64,000 bases of DNA from JAVBTT01 sp031550325 (GTDB lineage Bacteria > Bacillota > Clostridia > Oscillospirales > UBA929), in the NCBI GenBank assembly GCA_031550325.1, contig JAVBOR010000024.1, positions 1 to 64,000 on the forward strand. Reading direction: 5' to 3'. Made by a program: the position numbers and the translations under genes. The notes under the pieces are model-generated. The model was not told the DNA's origin. It worked only from the letters and a program-made list of their open reading frames with translations, and did no database searches. This document shows positions 35,761 through 44,489 of this stretch, one piece after another. The number at the start of each line of letters is the position of its first letter. The stretch's first letter is position 1.

Positions 35761-37413
35761 ATGGCCTTGAAAAAGTCACTGCTTGCCGCCGTATTGGCTG
35801 TGAGTGTTTTGGCCGGGTCGGCCGGAGACGCGATGGCGGCGAAAAGCATAGAGAGCATCAGCTACCTGTTTGCGGGCAACACATCCATTTACACGCACAA
35901 CGTGGGCAGAACAAAAGAGAATCTCACCTCGGTCTGTCCGGACTACTTTGAGGTAAGTTCAAGAGGGACTCTGATCAAAACGCGTGAGCCCGATCCGCTT
36001 TTTATTGAAACCATGCATGCGAGCGGGGTGCGCGTGGTCCCGTTTGTCAGCAACCATTGGGTTGCCGAGGCAGGAAGGGCGGCAACACAAAACGCAGAGC
36101 TCATCGGCGCGCAGCTCTCGCTGTGGATGGCCCAGTATGGATTTGACGGCGTAGATATTGACATTGAAAACCTGAACCATAATGACCGCGAGGCGTTTAC
36201 TGCGTTTATGCGAACATTGCGCCGGTGTCTGCCGAAGGGCGCCTATTTATCGGTTTGCGTCGCGCCCAACCCCTGGGGCATCAGCAAGGGCTGGCAGGGT
36301 CAGTATGATATGGCCGCGCTGGCGGACATATGCGATACGGTTTTTTTGATGGCATATGACGACCATTATGATGGCGACGCGAATCCCGGCGCCGTGGCCG
36401 GTTTACCGTTTGTGGAAAAATCGGTTGTACAGGCGCTGAAGACTGTTCCGGCCTCCAAACTTGTTCTCGGTGTGCCCTTTTACGGGCGGTATTGGATAAA
36501 GGGAAACGCCACAGGGGGAAAGGCGCTGACAGTGTCGGACATTGGCAACTTGACGGCCCGGTACGAGTCCACGGTGTGGTATGACGGCGTGCAGCACTGC
36601 GCGCGCGCGAGTATGGTCATCAAGCCCAGCGACGTCTCCCAGGGGCTGTGGGGCGGCAAAAAGCTTGCGGCAGGGACGTATGACATCTGGTATGAAAATG
36701 ACGCTTCGATCGAAAAAAAGCTTTCATTGATTAAAAAATATAACCTGAAGGGCGCAGGAAGCTGGGCGCTTGGACAGGAACCTGAAACCCTTTGGAAGGG
36801 CTACCGAAAATGGCTGTATGGGTTGCCGTTTAACGACATTGAGAGCCACTGGGCAGAGCCCGCCATTGCAAGAGTACACAACCTGGGCATTGTCTCCGGT
36901 ACGGGCGGCGATACGTTTTCTCCCAACGAGAACCTCACGCGCGCCCAAGCCTGCGTACTTCTGTGCAAGATGCTGGACATTAAGCCCATGGAATCAGCCC
37001 CCTATGTCCCGGCGGACATTCAGGGGCACTGGGCCGAGGGCTATATGCTGTCGGCGATTTACCGGCGGCTTTTTGAGGGCTATCCCGACGGCACCTATCG
37101 GCCCTCTGAGCCTGTGACACGGCAGGAAATGGCTGCTCTGATCGAAAAAACGCTGCACCTTCCTGAAACCATCGATTTTAACCAGAAGCTGTTTACTGAC
37201 GTAAATCCCCAGAGCTGGTCCAATCGGGCGATCATCACGCTGGCGGTGTACAATGTCGTCAGCGGCTATACCGACGGTTCGTTCAGACCGCTGGACACTG
37301 TGCTGCGCGCTGAGGCGGTCAGCATGATTGATAAAATTGCCGAGCTTCCCAAAAAAGACTTTCCGATGGCATCGCTCTTCGAGGATCCGCCACAGATTGT
37401 TGAGCCGCGGTGA
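35761..37413 (+). CDS. Glycoside hydrolase family 18 protein with three SLH domains
   Basis: Exported cell-surface glycosidase, 550 residues from ATG 35761; a TTG at 35767 with GGAGG eight bases upstream gives a cleaner signal peptide (KKSLLAAVLAVSVLAG...AMA). The GH18 barrel spans about 30-350, and the DGVDIDIE motif (D129, D132, D134, E136) has the catalytic acid. It resembles the SleL/YaaH-type group acting on peptidoglycan. Three SLH modules (about 358-405, 420-470 and 480-530) anchor it to secondary cell-wall polymer. A cell-wall or spore-cortex glycan substrate is likelier than chitin, by inference. Confidence 0.9.
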   Translation: MALKKSLLAAVLAVSVLAGSAGDAMAAKSIESISYLFAGNTSIYTHNVGRTKENLTSVCPDYFEVSSRGTLIKTREPDPLFIETMHASGVRVVPFVSNHWVAEAGRAATQNAELIGAQLSLWMAQYGFDGVDIDIENLNHNDREAFTAFMRTLRRCLPKGAYLSVCVAPNPWGISKGWQGQYDMAALADICDTVFLMAYDDHYDGDANPGAVAGLPFVEKSVVQALKTVPASKLVLGVPFYGRYWIKGNATGGKALTVSDIGNLTARYESTVWYDGVQHCARASMVIKPSDVSQGLWGGKKLAAGTYDIWYENDASIEKKLSLIKKYNLKGAGSWALGQEPETLWKGYRKWLYGLPFNDIESHWAEPAIARVHNLGIVSGTGGDTFSPNENLTRAQACVLLCKMLDIKPMESAPYVPADIQGHWAEGYMLSAIYRRLFEGYPDGTYRPSEPVTRQEMAALIEKTLHLPETIDFNQKLFTDVNPQSWSNRAIITLAVYNVVSGYTDGSFRPLDTVLRAEAVSMIDKIAELPKKDFPMASLFEDPPQIVEPR

Positions 37414-37417
37414 GTCA

Positions 37418-37735
37418 GCCCGCTGTCAAAGAACCTTTTACGGTCAGAGAACCTTTGGTTCGCTGACAAAACGAGGGATGGATTAAACCGCTGTGGCGGC
37501 ATGAAGGGAAACGGTTTCGAGAAATGAATTCCCGAAACCGTTGTGGTTCCTATTTTTCCTGGATTCGGTCCAGCAAGAACCTGCCGCCTGCGGCGTCAGG
37601 CTCGACGCGAATCCAGGAAAAGGACGAAGGCGCAAAGCGCTTTTTTGAAAGCCTGAGGCGTTCCCGGATTCATTCCAGGAACGCCTCAGGCTCAGGCTGT
37701 CAGAGAACCTTTGGTTCTCTGACAAAACGAAAGGA
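37418..37735 (+). repeat. Dispersed hairpin repeat, copy F (composite)
   Basis: Starts a few bases after the GH18-SLH stop codon and carries duplicated modules. Two hairpin 1 units are present (the second GTCAGAGAACC/GGTTCTCTGAC at about 37700-37725). One hairpin 3 has arms AACGGTTTC/GAAACCGTT. Module 4 has the stem TTTTCCTGGATTCG/CGAATCCAGGAAAA, and an inverted-loop hairpin 3 (AGGCGTTCC/GGAACGCCT) follows. It fills most of the 434-base gap to the deacetylase start. Confidence 0.85.
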
Positions 37736-37847
37736 GCGCGCGTGGGCATTTTTGCCAGGGTTATGTAACCAAAATGTTTGTTGAGTTCTCTGTCGAGCTA
37801 TGATAGACTGTAGGGGAAATTGGGATAAAACGGAGTGTATAAAGGGT

Positions 37848-39008
37848 ATGAAGAAATGGTTTCTGGTCTTTTTATCAATGATGCTGCTGCTCAGCGCGTG
37901 TTCTGTCCTTTCCCCGGATCAGCAGGCGTCCGGTAAGGATAATCCTTCCTCGCAGCTTTCCCCGTCCCCATCTCCAACACCGACGCCAACGCCGACACCC
38001 AGCCCGACGCCTTCCCCCAGTCCCACGCCGACGCCCCGGCCCTCCATTGCCCCCGAAGATCTGGAGGTCTACACGGGCCCCCTCCATCATGTGTTTTACC
38101 ACTTCTTGATCGCGTATCCCGAGGTCGCGCGCACAACGGGATACTGGAAAAACCTCGCGACCGACTGCGTCACGCCGACCGAGTATTGGCGCTCTCTGGA
38201 GGAGCTTTACAAAAACGGCTATGTTCTGATGAATATCAACGATTACATCACCATCAACGAGGACGGGACGATCACCCAAAACCCCATCCTGGTGCCCAAG
38301 GGCAAAAAGCCGCTCGTCATGTCGTTTGACGACATGAGCTACTATTCAAAGAACCACGGAAAGGGCATATGTGACAAGGTCATTTTAGACGAAAACGGGG
38401 AGTTCGCCATGCTGACCCGGCTCGATGATGGGTCGGATAAGATCACATACGACAACGGGTGCATTCCGCTTTTGGAAAAGTTCTGTAAAGAGAACCCCGA
38501 CTTTTCGCCGTTTGGCGACAAGGGTCTGCTGGCGATGACAGGATACGACGGCATTCTGGGCTACCGCGTCCAGCGCGACAGCCCAAACCGAGAGAGCGAA
38601 GTTAAGGACGCCAAGGTGGTTGTCGAAGCGCTCAAGGACGCAGGATGGACGTTTGGGTCGCACAGCTACGGGCACATCCACATGCAGAAGGTTGGCGCCG
38701 AGCGCGTTCGCGAGGACACGCAGCATTGGGCAGACGAGATCATGCCGGTGGTCGGCGAAACCTCTGTCTATGTTTTCCCGTTTGGCGAGTATACCAAGCA
38801 CGATCAGCAGGAGTTCCAGATCCTGCTGCAAAACGGCTTTAAGATCCTGTGCGGCGTGGGCATGCCGCCGTACGCCAAGGCGTACGAAACATACTATTTT
38901 ATGGACAGACAGAACATTGACGGGTATTCGCTGAGCAACAGCGCCAAGTGGCTCAAGCCCTTGATGGACGCCCAGGTGGTATACAGTGTTGAAGAACGCG
39001 ACAAGTAG
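37848..39008 (+). CDS. Polysaccharide deacetylase-like lipoprotein
   Basis: Membrane-anchored lipoprotein of 386 residues. The signal peptide MKKWFLVFLSMMLLLSACS has the lipobox LSAC. A Ser/Pro/Thr linker (about 28-65) could span the wall. The catalytic part is NodB-like but long: VMSFDDMSYY (about 168-177) supplies the aspartates, SHSYGH near 285 the metal histidines, and FPFGEYT near 324 the arginine-less equivalent of the third motif. It may deacetylate peptidoglycan or another surface glycan. The ATG at 37848 is fixed by the signal peptide. CapA follows with overlap, indicating joint expression. Confidence 0.78.
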   Translation: MKKWFLVFLSMMLLLSACSVLSPDQQASGKDNPSSQLSPSPSPTPTPTPTPSPTPSPSPTPTPRPSIAPEDLEVYTGPLHHVFYHFLIAYPEVARTTGYWKNLATDCVTPTEYWRSLEELYKNGYVLMNINDYITINEDGTITQNPILVPKGKKPLVMSFDDMSYYSKNHGKGICDKVILDENGEFAMLTRLDDGSDKITYDNGCIPLLEKFCKENPDFSPFGDKGLLAMTGYDGILGYRVQRDSPNRESEVKDAKVVVEALKDAGWTFGSHSYGHIHMQKVGAERVREDTQHWADEIMPVVGETSVYVFPFGEYTKHDQQEFQILLQNGFKILCGVGMPPYAKAYETYYFMDRQNIDGYSLSNSAKWLKPLMDAQVVYSVEERDK

Positions 39009-40155
39009 AGTTTACCTTGCCGCCGGCCCGCTCGGCGTCTGGCTTCTCGCTTTTTGCCTTTCTTCCTGCGTGGCGGCGGGGTCATCCCCTCTGCAGTCCA
39101 GGCCGTCTTCCGGCCGGTTTGAGACCGTGAGGGAAGTGCCGTCCGAGCGCCCGTCCGAGCAACCGTCCGAGCGCCCGTCCGCGCCGCCCATCCCGGCGAT
39201 TGACGTACTATTGCCGGAGGAGGTGACGGTGGTGGTCGGGGGGGACGTGCTGCTCTGGGGCCGCGTGGCCAGAGAGCTGGAGAATAGCGGGAGTGAGGCG
39301 CTGGCCGATGATCAGCTGGCGTCCCTGTTTCGCGGCGCAGATCTGGCGATGGTCAATCTGGAGATGGCGGTCACCACGAGGGGCTCGCCCGTCCCGGACA
39401 AACAGTTTAACTTTCGCGGCGACCCAGAAACTCTGAACTGGCTGACGGACTATATGGGCGTTGACCTTGTGGGCCTGGCCAACAACCATGTGATCGACTA
39501 TGGCGCTGAGGGTCTGCTGGACACATTTGACGCGCTTGATGAAAAGGAAATTGCCTATATCGGCGCGGGAAAGACGCTGAGCCGCGCGAAAGAGCCGTTT
39601 GTCGCCGAGATCGGCGGCAAGCGCATCGCGTTCCTCGCGGCATCGCGCATTATCCCGTTTATGTACTGGTACGCGCAGGAGACCTCGCCCGGCGTGTTCT
39701 CAACCTATGATCCGGCGATGCTGCATGAGCAGATTGAGCTGGCCAAAGAGAGCAGCGACTATGTGGTGGTCTACGTTCACTGGGGCGTGGAGAGGGCGAG
39801 TACGCCCGAGAAGTACCAGGTGGCGCTGGCCCACGGATACATCGACCATGGCGCGGATATGGTCATCGGAGCCCATCCGCATGTGCTGCAGGGGGTGGAG
39901 ATGTACAAAGGAAAACCCATCGCCTATAGCCTGGGAAATTTTATATTCACAACGTCTGCGCCCGATACCTGCGCGCTCGTACTGCATTTCGGAGAAGAGA
40001 CGTATATGCAGGTCAGGCCCTGCAAGATTTCCAGCCCCAAGACGACGCTGATCACCGACGAAGAGACCGTCAAGCAAAAGCTGAACATGATCGAAAAGCT
40101 GTCCTTTTGCGCGCGGCTGGACGAATCCGGGCGCGTCTGGCCTTCAGAGGAGTAA
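38986..40155 (+). CDS. CapA-family lipoprotein (poly-gamma-glutamate-type metallophosphatase fold)
   Basis: 389 residues from GTG 38986 (or TTG 38989), with AGGTGG six bases upstream. It overlaps the deacetylase gene by 23 bases. A signal peptide with lipobox LSSC (C28) is followed by a Pro/Ser/Glu repeat linker (PSERPSEQPSERPS). The CapA domain (about 75-340) shows VVGGDVLLWGR, MVNLEMAVTTRG, LANNHVIDYG, YVHWGVE and GAHPHVLQG, the metal-binding histidine and aspartate pattern of the family. CapA proteins take part in poly-gamma-glutamate capsule handling in Bacillus, but no capBC genes are here. A role on a surface polymer is inferred. Confidence 0.87.
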   Translation: MLKNATSRVYLAAGPLGVWLLAFCLSSCVAAGSSPLQSRPSSGRFETVREVPSERPSEQPSERPSAPPIPAIDVLLPEEVTVVVGGDVLLWGRVARELENSGSEALADDQLASLFRGADLAMVNLEMAVTTRGSPVPDKQFNFRGDPETLNWLTDYMGVDLVGLANNHVIDYGAEGLLDTFDALDEKEIAYIGAGKTLSRAKEPFVAEIGGKRIAFLAASRIIPFMYWYAQETSPGVFSTYDPAMLHEQIELAKESSDYVVVYVHWGVERASTPEKYQVALAHGYIDHGADMVIGAHPHVLQGVEMYKGKPIAYSLGNFIFTTSAPDTCALVLHFGEETYMQVRPCKISSPKTTLITDEETVKQKLNMIEKLSFCARLDESGRVWPSEE

Positions 40156-40273
40156 CGCTGTGAGGCGCCGCAAGGAGGTACGGCTTGGCTCTTCGGGGGA
40201 TGCGGCGCGTCTCTGTCGCCCGCCCAAGAGGGCGGACCTGGAAAAAACACAGACTTTTGATGGCTTGTACGCC

Positions 40274-40302
40274 TTGATTTTCATGTCGTCATCTGATATA
40301 AT
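40274..40302 (+). promoter_or_regulatory. Sigma-A promoter of the aldolase gene
   Basis: TTGATT (40274-40279), 17-base spacer, TATAAT (40297-40302), about 44 bases before the aldolase ATG. Confidence 0.82.
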
Positions 40303-40345
40303 CCACCAGTACTGTACTAAATGAGATATGAAGGAGTTTGATTGC

Positions 40346-41281
40346 ATGGCTCTGGTCACCACCACTCAGATGTTTAAGGATGCCTATGCCGGCGGGTATG
40401 CCATCGGCGCGTTCAACGTCAACAATATGGAGATCATTCAGGGCATCACCGAGGCAGCCGCCGAGGAAAAGGCCCCGCTGATTTTGCAGGTCTCTTCGGG
40501 CGCGCGCAAGTACGCCAAGCACGTCTATCTGATGAAGCTCATTGAGGCTGCCATTGCCGACACCGGACTGCCGATCGCGGTGCACCTCGACCACGGTGAC
40601 GATTTTGAAATTTGCAAGAGCTGTATTGACGGCGGCTTCACCTCCGTGATGATTGACGGCTCCAAGCACAGCTTTTCGGACAACATTGCGCTGACAAAGC
40701 AGGTTGTCGACTATGCGCACGCCAGAGGCGTTGTTGTCGAAGGCGAGCTGGGCAAGCTTGCCGGCGTTGAGGACGACGTCAACGTGTCCGACGCCGACGC
40801 GCAGTTTACCAACCCCGCGGAGGTCGAAGAGTTTGTGTCCAAGACCGGCGTTGACTCGCTGGCCATTGCCATCGGTACCAGTCACGGCGCGTATAAGTTC
40901 AAACCCGGACAGAACCCCCAACTTCGCTTTGACATTCTGGAGAAGATTCAGCAGCGCCTGTCGGGCTTCCCGATTGTGCTTCACGGCGCGTCTTCGGTCA
41001 TCCCGGAATTTGTCGCCAAGGTCAACCAGTACGGCGGAAAAATGCCCGACGCCATCGGCATTCCCGAGGACATGCTGCGCCAGGCCGCCAAGATGTCGGT
41101 CTGCAAGATCAACATCGACTCCGACCTGCGTCTGGCGATGACCGCGTCGATCCGCGAGCATTTTGCGCTGCATCCCGATCACTTCGATCCGCGTCAGTAT
41201 TTGACGCCGGCGCGCACGGCCATCAAAGACATGGTCAAGCGCAAGCTGGTCAACGTGCTGGGCTGCAACGGCAAAGCCTAG
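40346..41281 (+). CDS. fba: Class II fructose-1,6-bisphosphate aldolase
   Basis: Glycolytic/gluconeogenic zinc aldolase, 311 residues. The zinc and substrate residues are visible: HLDHGDD (D82, H83), VEGELG near 137, SHGAYKFKPG near 179 and VLHGASS near 210. AAGGAG lies nine bases before ATG 40346; an ATG at 40328 lies upstream of that site and is rejected. It is monocistronic, with its own promoter and a terminator directly after it. Tagatose-bisphosphate aldolase is a close relative, but the standalone context favours glycolysis. Confidence 0.92.
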   Translation: MALVTTTQMFKDAYAGGYAIGAFNVNNMEIIQGITEAAAEEKAPLILQVSSGARKYAKHVYLMKLIEAAIADTGLPIAVHLDHGDDFEICKSCIDGGFTSVMIDGSKHSFSDNIALTKQVVDYAHARGVVVEGELGKLAGVEDDVNVSDADAQFTNPAEVEEFVSKTGVDSLAIAIGTSHGAYKFKPGQNPQLRFDILEKIQQRLSGFPIVLHGASSVIPEFVAKVNQYGGKMPDAIGIPEDMLRQAAKMSVCKINIDSDLRLAMTASIREHFALHPDHFDPRQYLTPARTAIKDMVKRKLVNVLGCNGKA

Positions 41282-41303
41282 ACGCCCATACGGTTTACAA
41301 CTC

Positions 41304-41340
41304 AGGGCGGCGGACAGTCAAGGCTTGTCCGCCGCCCCTG
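41304..41340 (+). terminator. Terminator of the aldolase gene
   Basis: Stem GGGCGGCGGACA/TGTCCGCCGCCC with a short loop, then CTGCTTTGTC. The T tract is weak but the stem is very stable. Confidence 0.65.
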
Positions 41341-41400
41341 CTTTGTCAAAGTGAATCCGTGAAACCCGAAAAGCGCGGGAGCACAAAGGACTTTGACAGC
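41341..41400 (+). repeat. Dispersed hairpin repeat, copy K (deleted remnant)
   Basis: CTTTGTCAAAG is joined directly to GTGAATCCGTGAAA and GGACTTTGACAGCC, i.e. pieces of hairpin 1, hairpin 3 and the repeat end, after the aldolase terminator. Looks like an internally deleted copy. Confidence 0.5.
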
Positions 41401-41483
41401 CTGCCTGCCCACGCGGCGGGGCGTTCTTTCCGGCGCGCCTTTCCCATACAATGGGAATAGGCAGTGCGCCGGGAGGAATAATC

Positions 41484-42215
41484 ATGCGGAAAATACGCGT
41501 CATGCTTCCACAGCGGTGGCACGTGAACCTTCACAAGTACAAAGGGAATTTTCAGCCGCTGCGCTATCTGCTGATGGCTGCTTTGGTGTTTGTGGCGTTT
41601 TGGGTGACGATTTTCTGGGTGGAGAGCCATCTGCGGCCGATTGTCGAACAAATGGCCACCGCGCGCGTCAACTATCTTGCCTCCAAGGCCGTCAACACGG
41701 CCATTTCCACGCGGCTCTCCGAAGAGGACGTCAGCTATGGCGACCTGGTGATTTTTGAAAAGGACTACCTGGGGGGCATTACCGCGCTCAAAACGGATAT
41801 GATTAAGATCAACAGGCTGAAGGCCGACATCATCAACCATGTTCTCGACGCGCTTCAAAAGATTGGGCCCACGGAGCTGGGCGTCCCGCTGGGGAATGTC
41901 ATCAACGGCGAACTGTTTTCCGGGCGCGGGCCGCTGATTCCGGTGCGCATTGTCCCGCTGGGCACGGCGAGCGCCGACTTCCACAATGTGTTTTCTTCGG
42001 CCGGGATCAACCAGACCAGACACCAGATTATGCTTGAGGTCACTGTGGACATCAGCGTTTTGCTGCCCGGATACGCCGCGGCGACCGAAGTGCTGGTGCA
42101 GGTTGTGGTCGCCGAGACCATCATTGTCGGCGGTGTGCCCGACAGCTATACCCACTTTGAGGACGGCGAGGAGTTCTTTTCGCAAAAGGAGAAATACGGC
42201 GCTCTTGACCCGTAA
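41484..42215 (+). CDS. yunB: Sporulation protein YunB
   Basis: Membrane-anchored sporulation protein of 243 residues, with one transmembrane helix (about 22-45) and an extracytoplasmic domain. Typical YunB stretches are NYLASKAVNTAIS near 64, IPVRIVPLGTASADF near 155 and INQTRHQIMLEV near 177. In Bacillus it is a mother-cell gene. ATG 41484 has GGGAGG seven bases upstream. A sigma-E-like -10 (CATACAAT, 41445-41452) lies nearby, but no good -35 is present. It precedes ligA by 49 bases. Confidence 0.87.
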   Translation: MRKIRVMLPQRWHVNLHKYKGNFQPLRYLLMAALVFVAFWVTIFWVESHLRPIVEQMATARVNYLASKAVNTAISTRLSEEDVSYGDLVIFEKDYLGGITALKTDMIKINRLKADIINHVLDALQKIGPTELGVPLGNVINGELFSGRGPLIPVRIVPLGTASADFHNVFSSAGINQTRHQIMLEVTVDISVLLPGYAAATEVLVQVVVAETIIVGGVPDSYTHFEDGEEFFSQKEKYGALDP

Positions 42216-42264
42216 GCCGGGCAGGGCGTCTTACCGCGATCACAAAGGAAGGAGGGCCTGCTGC

Positions 42265-44217
42265 GTGGACGAGAAGGTCAGGGCCCTGCGCGAGCGCTTA
42301 TCGGAGGCCAACGAGGCTTATCACCTGAAGGACGCACCGGTCATGGAGGACGCCGATTACGACGAGCTTATGCGCGAGCTGCGCAGGCTTGAGGAGGAGC
42401 ATCCCGAACTCGACGATCCCGACTCGCCGTCACACCGCGTGGGCGGCGCGGCGGCGTTTTCGCCCGTGGCGCACGAGGTGCCGATGGAGAGCCTGAACGA
42501 CGTGTTTACCGCAGAGGAGCTTGGCGCGTTTGACGAGCGCGTGCGCGCCGCGGCGGGCGCCGTTCGCTATTGCGTCGAGCCGAAGGTGGACGGGCTTTCC
42601 GTGGCGCTTCACTATGCCGATGGGCGCTTTGTGCGAGGCGCCACGCGGGGCGACGGCGCTGTGGGCGAGGACGTGACGCACAATTTGCGCACGATCGGCT
42701 CACTGCCGATGTCGATCAAGGCGCAGGGGACGCTGATCCTGCGCGGAGAAGTCTATATGTCCAAGGAGGTTTTCGCGGCGCTGAACCGCCAGCGCGAGGC
42801 CGAAGGCGCGCCGCTTTTTGCCAATCCGCGCAACGCCGCTGCTGGCTCGCTGCGGCAGCTAGACGCGCGCATGGCAGCGCTTCGCGGGCTTTCCGTCGCG
42901 CTGTTTAACGTTCAGCGGTGGGACAGGCCCCTGCCCGACAGCCACGCCGAAACACTTGACTTTCTGGCGACGCTGGGCTTTCCCGTTGTGCCGCATGTGC
43001 TTGTAAAGGACATGGACGAGGCCGTGAAGGAGATCGAGCGGCTGGAGCTATTGCGCGCCGAGCTGCCCTTTGACATGGACGGCGCGGTGGTCAAGGTGGA
43101 TTCTCTTGAAGCGCGGGCGGCGATGGGCAGCACGACCAGGGCGCCGCGCTGGGCAGCTGCGTATAAGTACAAGCCCGACAGCAGGGAGAGCAGGCTCCTG
43201 GGCATTGTCGTTCAGGTCGGCCGCACGGGCGTGCTGACGCCCCGGGCAGTGCTGGAGCCCGTGAGCCTTGCTGGGACAACTGTGCAGTACGCCACACTGC
43301 ACAATCAGGACTACATCGACCGGTTGGACATTCGCATCGGGGACACTGTCCGTGTGCACAAGGCCGGGGAGATCATCCCCGAAATCGTCTCTGTTGTGTT
43401 TGAAAAGCGCGGGGAGGACGCCAAACCTTATGTGTTTCCCACGCGTTGCCCCGAGTGCGGAGAGCCCGTCGGACGCGAACCCGGAGAGGCCGCCGTGCGC
43501 TGCACAAGCGTCTTCTGCCCGGCGCAGAAGCTGCGCAGGCTGGTGCACTTTGCCTCGCGCGACGCCATGGACATGGACGGCCTGGGCGAGGCGACCTGCG
43601 CGCTGCTCGTCGGCAAGGGGCTCGTCGACACGCCCGCCGACCTGTTTACCGTGGACTGGGACGCGCTGGAGGCGTGGGAGGGCTTTGGCAGGAAATCGGT
43701 GGAGAACTTAAAGCTCAGCGTTCAAAACGCCAAAAAGCAGGATCTGTCGAGGCTTCTTTACGCGCTGGGGGTGCCGCATGTCGGGCAGAAGGCCGCCAAA
43801 AAGCTCAGCGAGCGCTTTGGCTCCATGGAAGCCCTGCGAGCAGCCTCGCTGGAGGAGCTCACGGCCACCGAGGAAATCGGCCCCGTGATCGCCCGAAGCC
43901 TGCGCGCGTACTTTGAGAGCGCCGGGGCGCTGCTCGGCGGGCTTGCCCGCGCCGGGGTGAACATGACGGGCGCCCGCCGGGCGGCGGGAGAGGAGCTGGA
44001 GGGTAAAACCTTTGTCCTGACGGGGACGCTTGCCGGCCTGACCAGAGCACAGGCCGCCGCGCTCATCGAAGCCAGAGGGGGAAAGACCTCGGGCAGCGTT
44101 TCAGGCAAAACGGACTACGTCGTGGCCGGAGCCGAAGCGGGCTCCAAGCTGGACAAGGCGCTCGCGCTCGGCGTTGCCGTGGTTTCAGAGGCTGAGTTTT
44201 TGGAGATGATATTGTGA
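42265..44217 (+). CDS. ligA: NAD-dependent DNA ligase
   Basis: Seals nicks in replication and repair; 650 residues. The adenylation domain carries the nucleophile K107 in CVEPKVDGLS, then RGEVYMSKEVF near 160. After it come the OB fold, a four-cysteine zinc finger (CPECGEPV...CTSVFC, about 396-420), helix-hairpin-helix repeats and a C-terminal BRCT domain (GKTFVLTGTLAGLTRAQ). GTG 42265 is chosen because AAGGAAGGAGGG lies nine bases upstream and it matches the family N-terminus. It overlaps gatC by 4 bases. Confidence 0.95.
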   Translation: MDEKVRALRERLSEANEAYHLKDAPVMEDADYDELMRELRRLEEEHPELDDPDSPSHRVGGAAAFSPVAHEVPMESLNDVFTAEELGAFDERVRAAAGAVRYCVEPKVDGLSVALHYADGRFVRGATRGDGAVGEDVTHNLRTIGSLPMSIKAQGTLILRGEVYMSKEVFAALNRQREAEGAPLFANPRNAAAGSLRQLDARMAALRGLSVALFNVQRWDRPLPDSHAETLDFLATLGFPVVPHVLVKDMDEAVKEIERLELLRAELPFDMDGAVVKVDSLEARAAMGSTTRAPRWAAAYKYKPDSRESRLLGIVVQVGRTGVLTPRAVLEPVSLAGTTVQYATLHNQDYIDRLDIRIGDTVRVHKAGEIIPEIVSVVFEKRGEDAKPYVFPTRCPECGEPVGREPGEAAVRCTSVFCPAQKLRRLVHFASRDAMDMDGLGEATCALLVGKGLVDTPADLFTVDWDALEAWEGFGRKSVENLKLSVQNAKKQDLSRLLYALGVPHVGQKAAKKLSERFGSMEALRAASLEELTATEEIGPVIARSLRAYFESAGALLGGLARAGVNMTGARRAAGEELEGKTFVLTGTLAGLTRAQAAALIEARGGKTSGSVSGKTDYVVAGAEAGSKLDKALALGVAVVSEAEFLEMIL

Positions 44218-44489
44218 TTACGAGCGAACAGGTGCGCCACGCGGCGAAGCTGGCGCGGCTTGAGCTGACCCCGGAAGAGGCCTTGGGCTACCTGCGGGAC
44301 TTTGCGGGGATATTGGCCCTGCTGGACGAGCTGCCTGACGAGGAGGGCGGCTTTGCCGGAACAGAGCAGAGCCCTGCCGCGGGGCGGCTGCGCGCCGACA
44401 GCGCCGCGCCATGCGCCACACGGGAGCAGCTTTTGGCTGCTGCGCCCAACATGCGGGACGGCTACTTTGTTGTGCCGGGGGTTTTATGA
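44214..44489 (+). CDS. gatC: Asp/Glu-tRNA amidotransferase subunit C
   Basis: 91-residue stabilising subunit of GatCAB, which converts misacylated Glu-tRNA(Gln) or Asp-tRNA(Asn) to the amide form. It begins with VRHAAKLARLELTPEE, the family signature, and ends NMRDGYFVVPGVL. GTG start overlapping the ligA stop. Confidence 0.92.
   Translation: MITSEQVRHAAKLARLELTPEEALGYLRDFAGILALLDELPDEEGGFAGTEQSPAAGRLRADSAAPCATREQLLAAAPNMRDGYFVVPGVL

Noticed and set aside
37975..38045. Short tandem repeat of TCCC/ACGCC type
   Set aside because: It encodes the Ser/Pro/Thr linker of the deacetylase lipoprotein; a coding low-complexity segment, not an independent repeat.
41423..41452. Sigma-E promoter for yunB
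   Set aside because: The -10 CATACAAT fits, but nothing like a -35 lies 14 bases upstream, so not listed as a feature.
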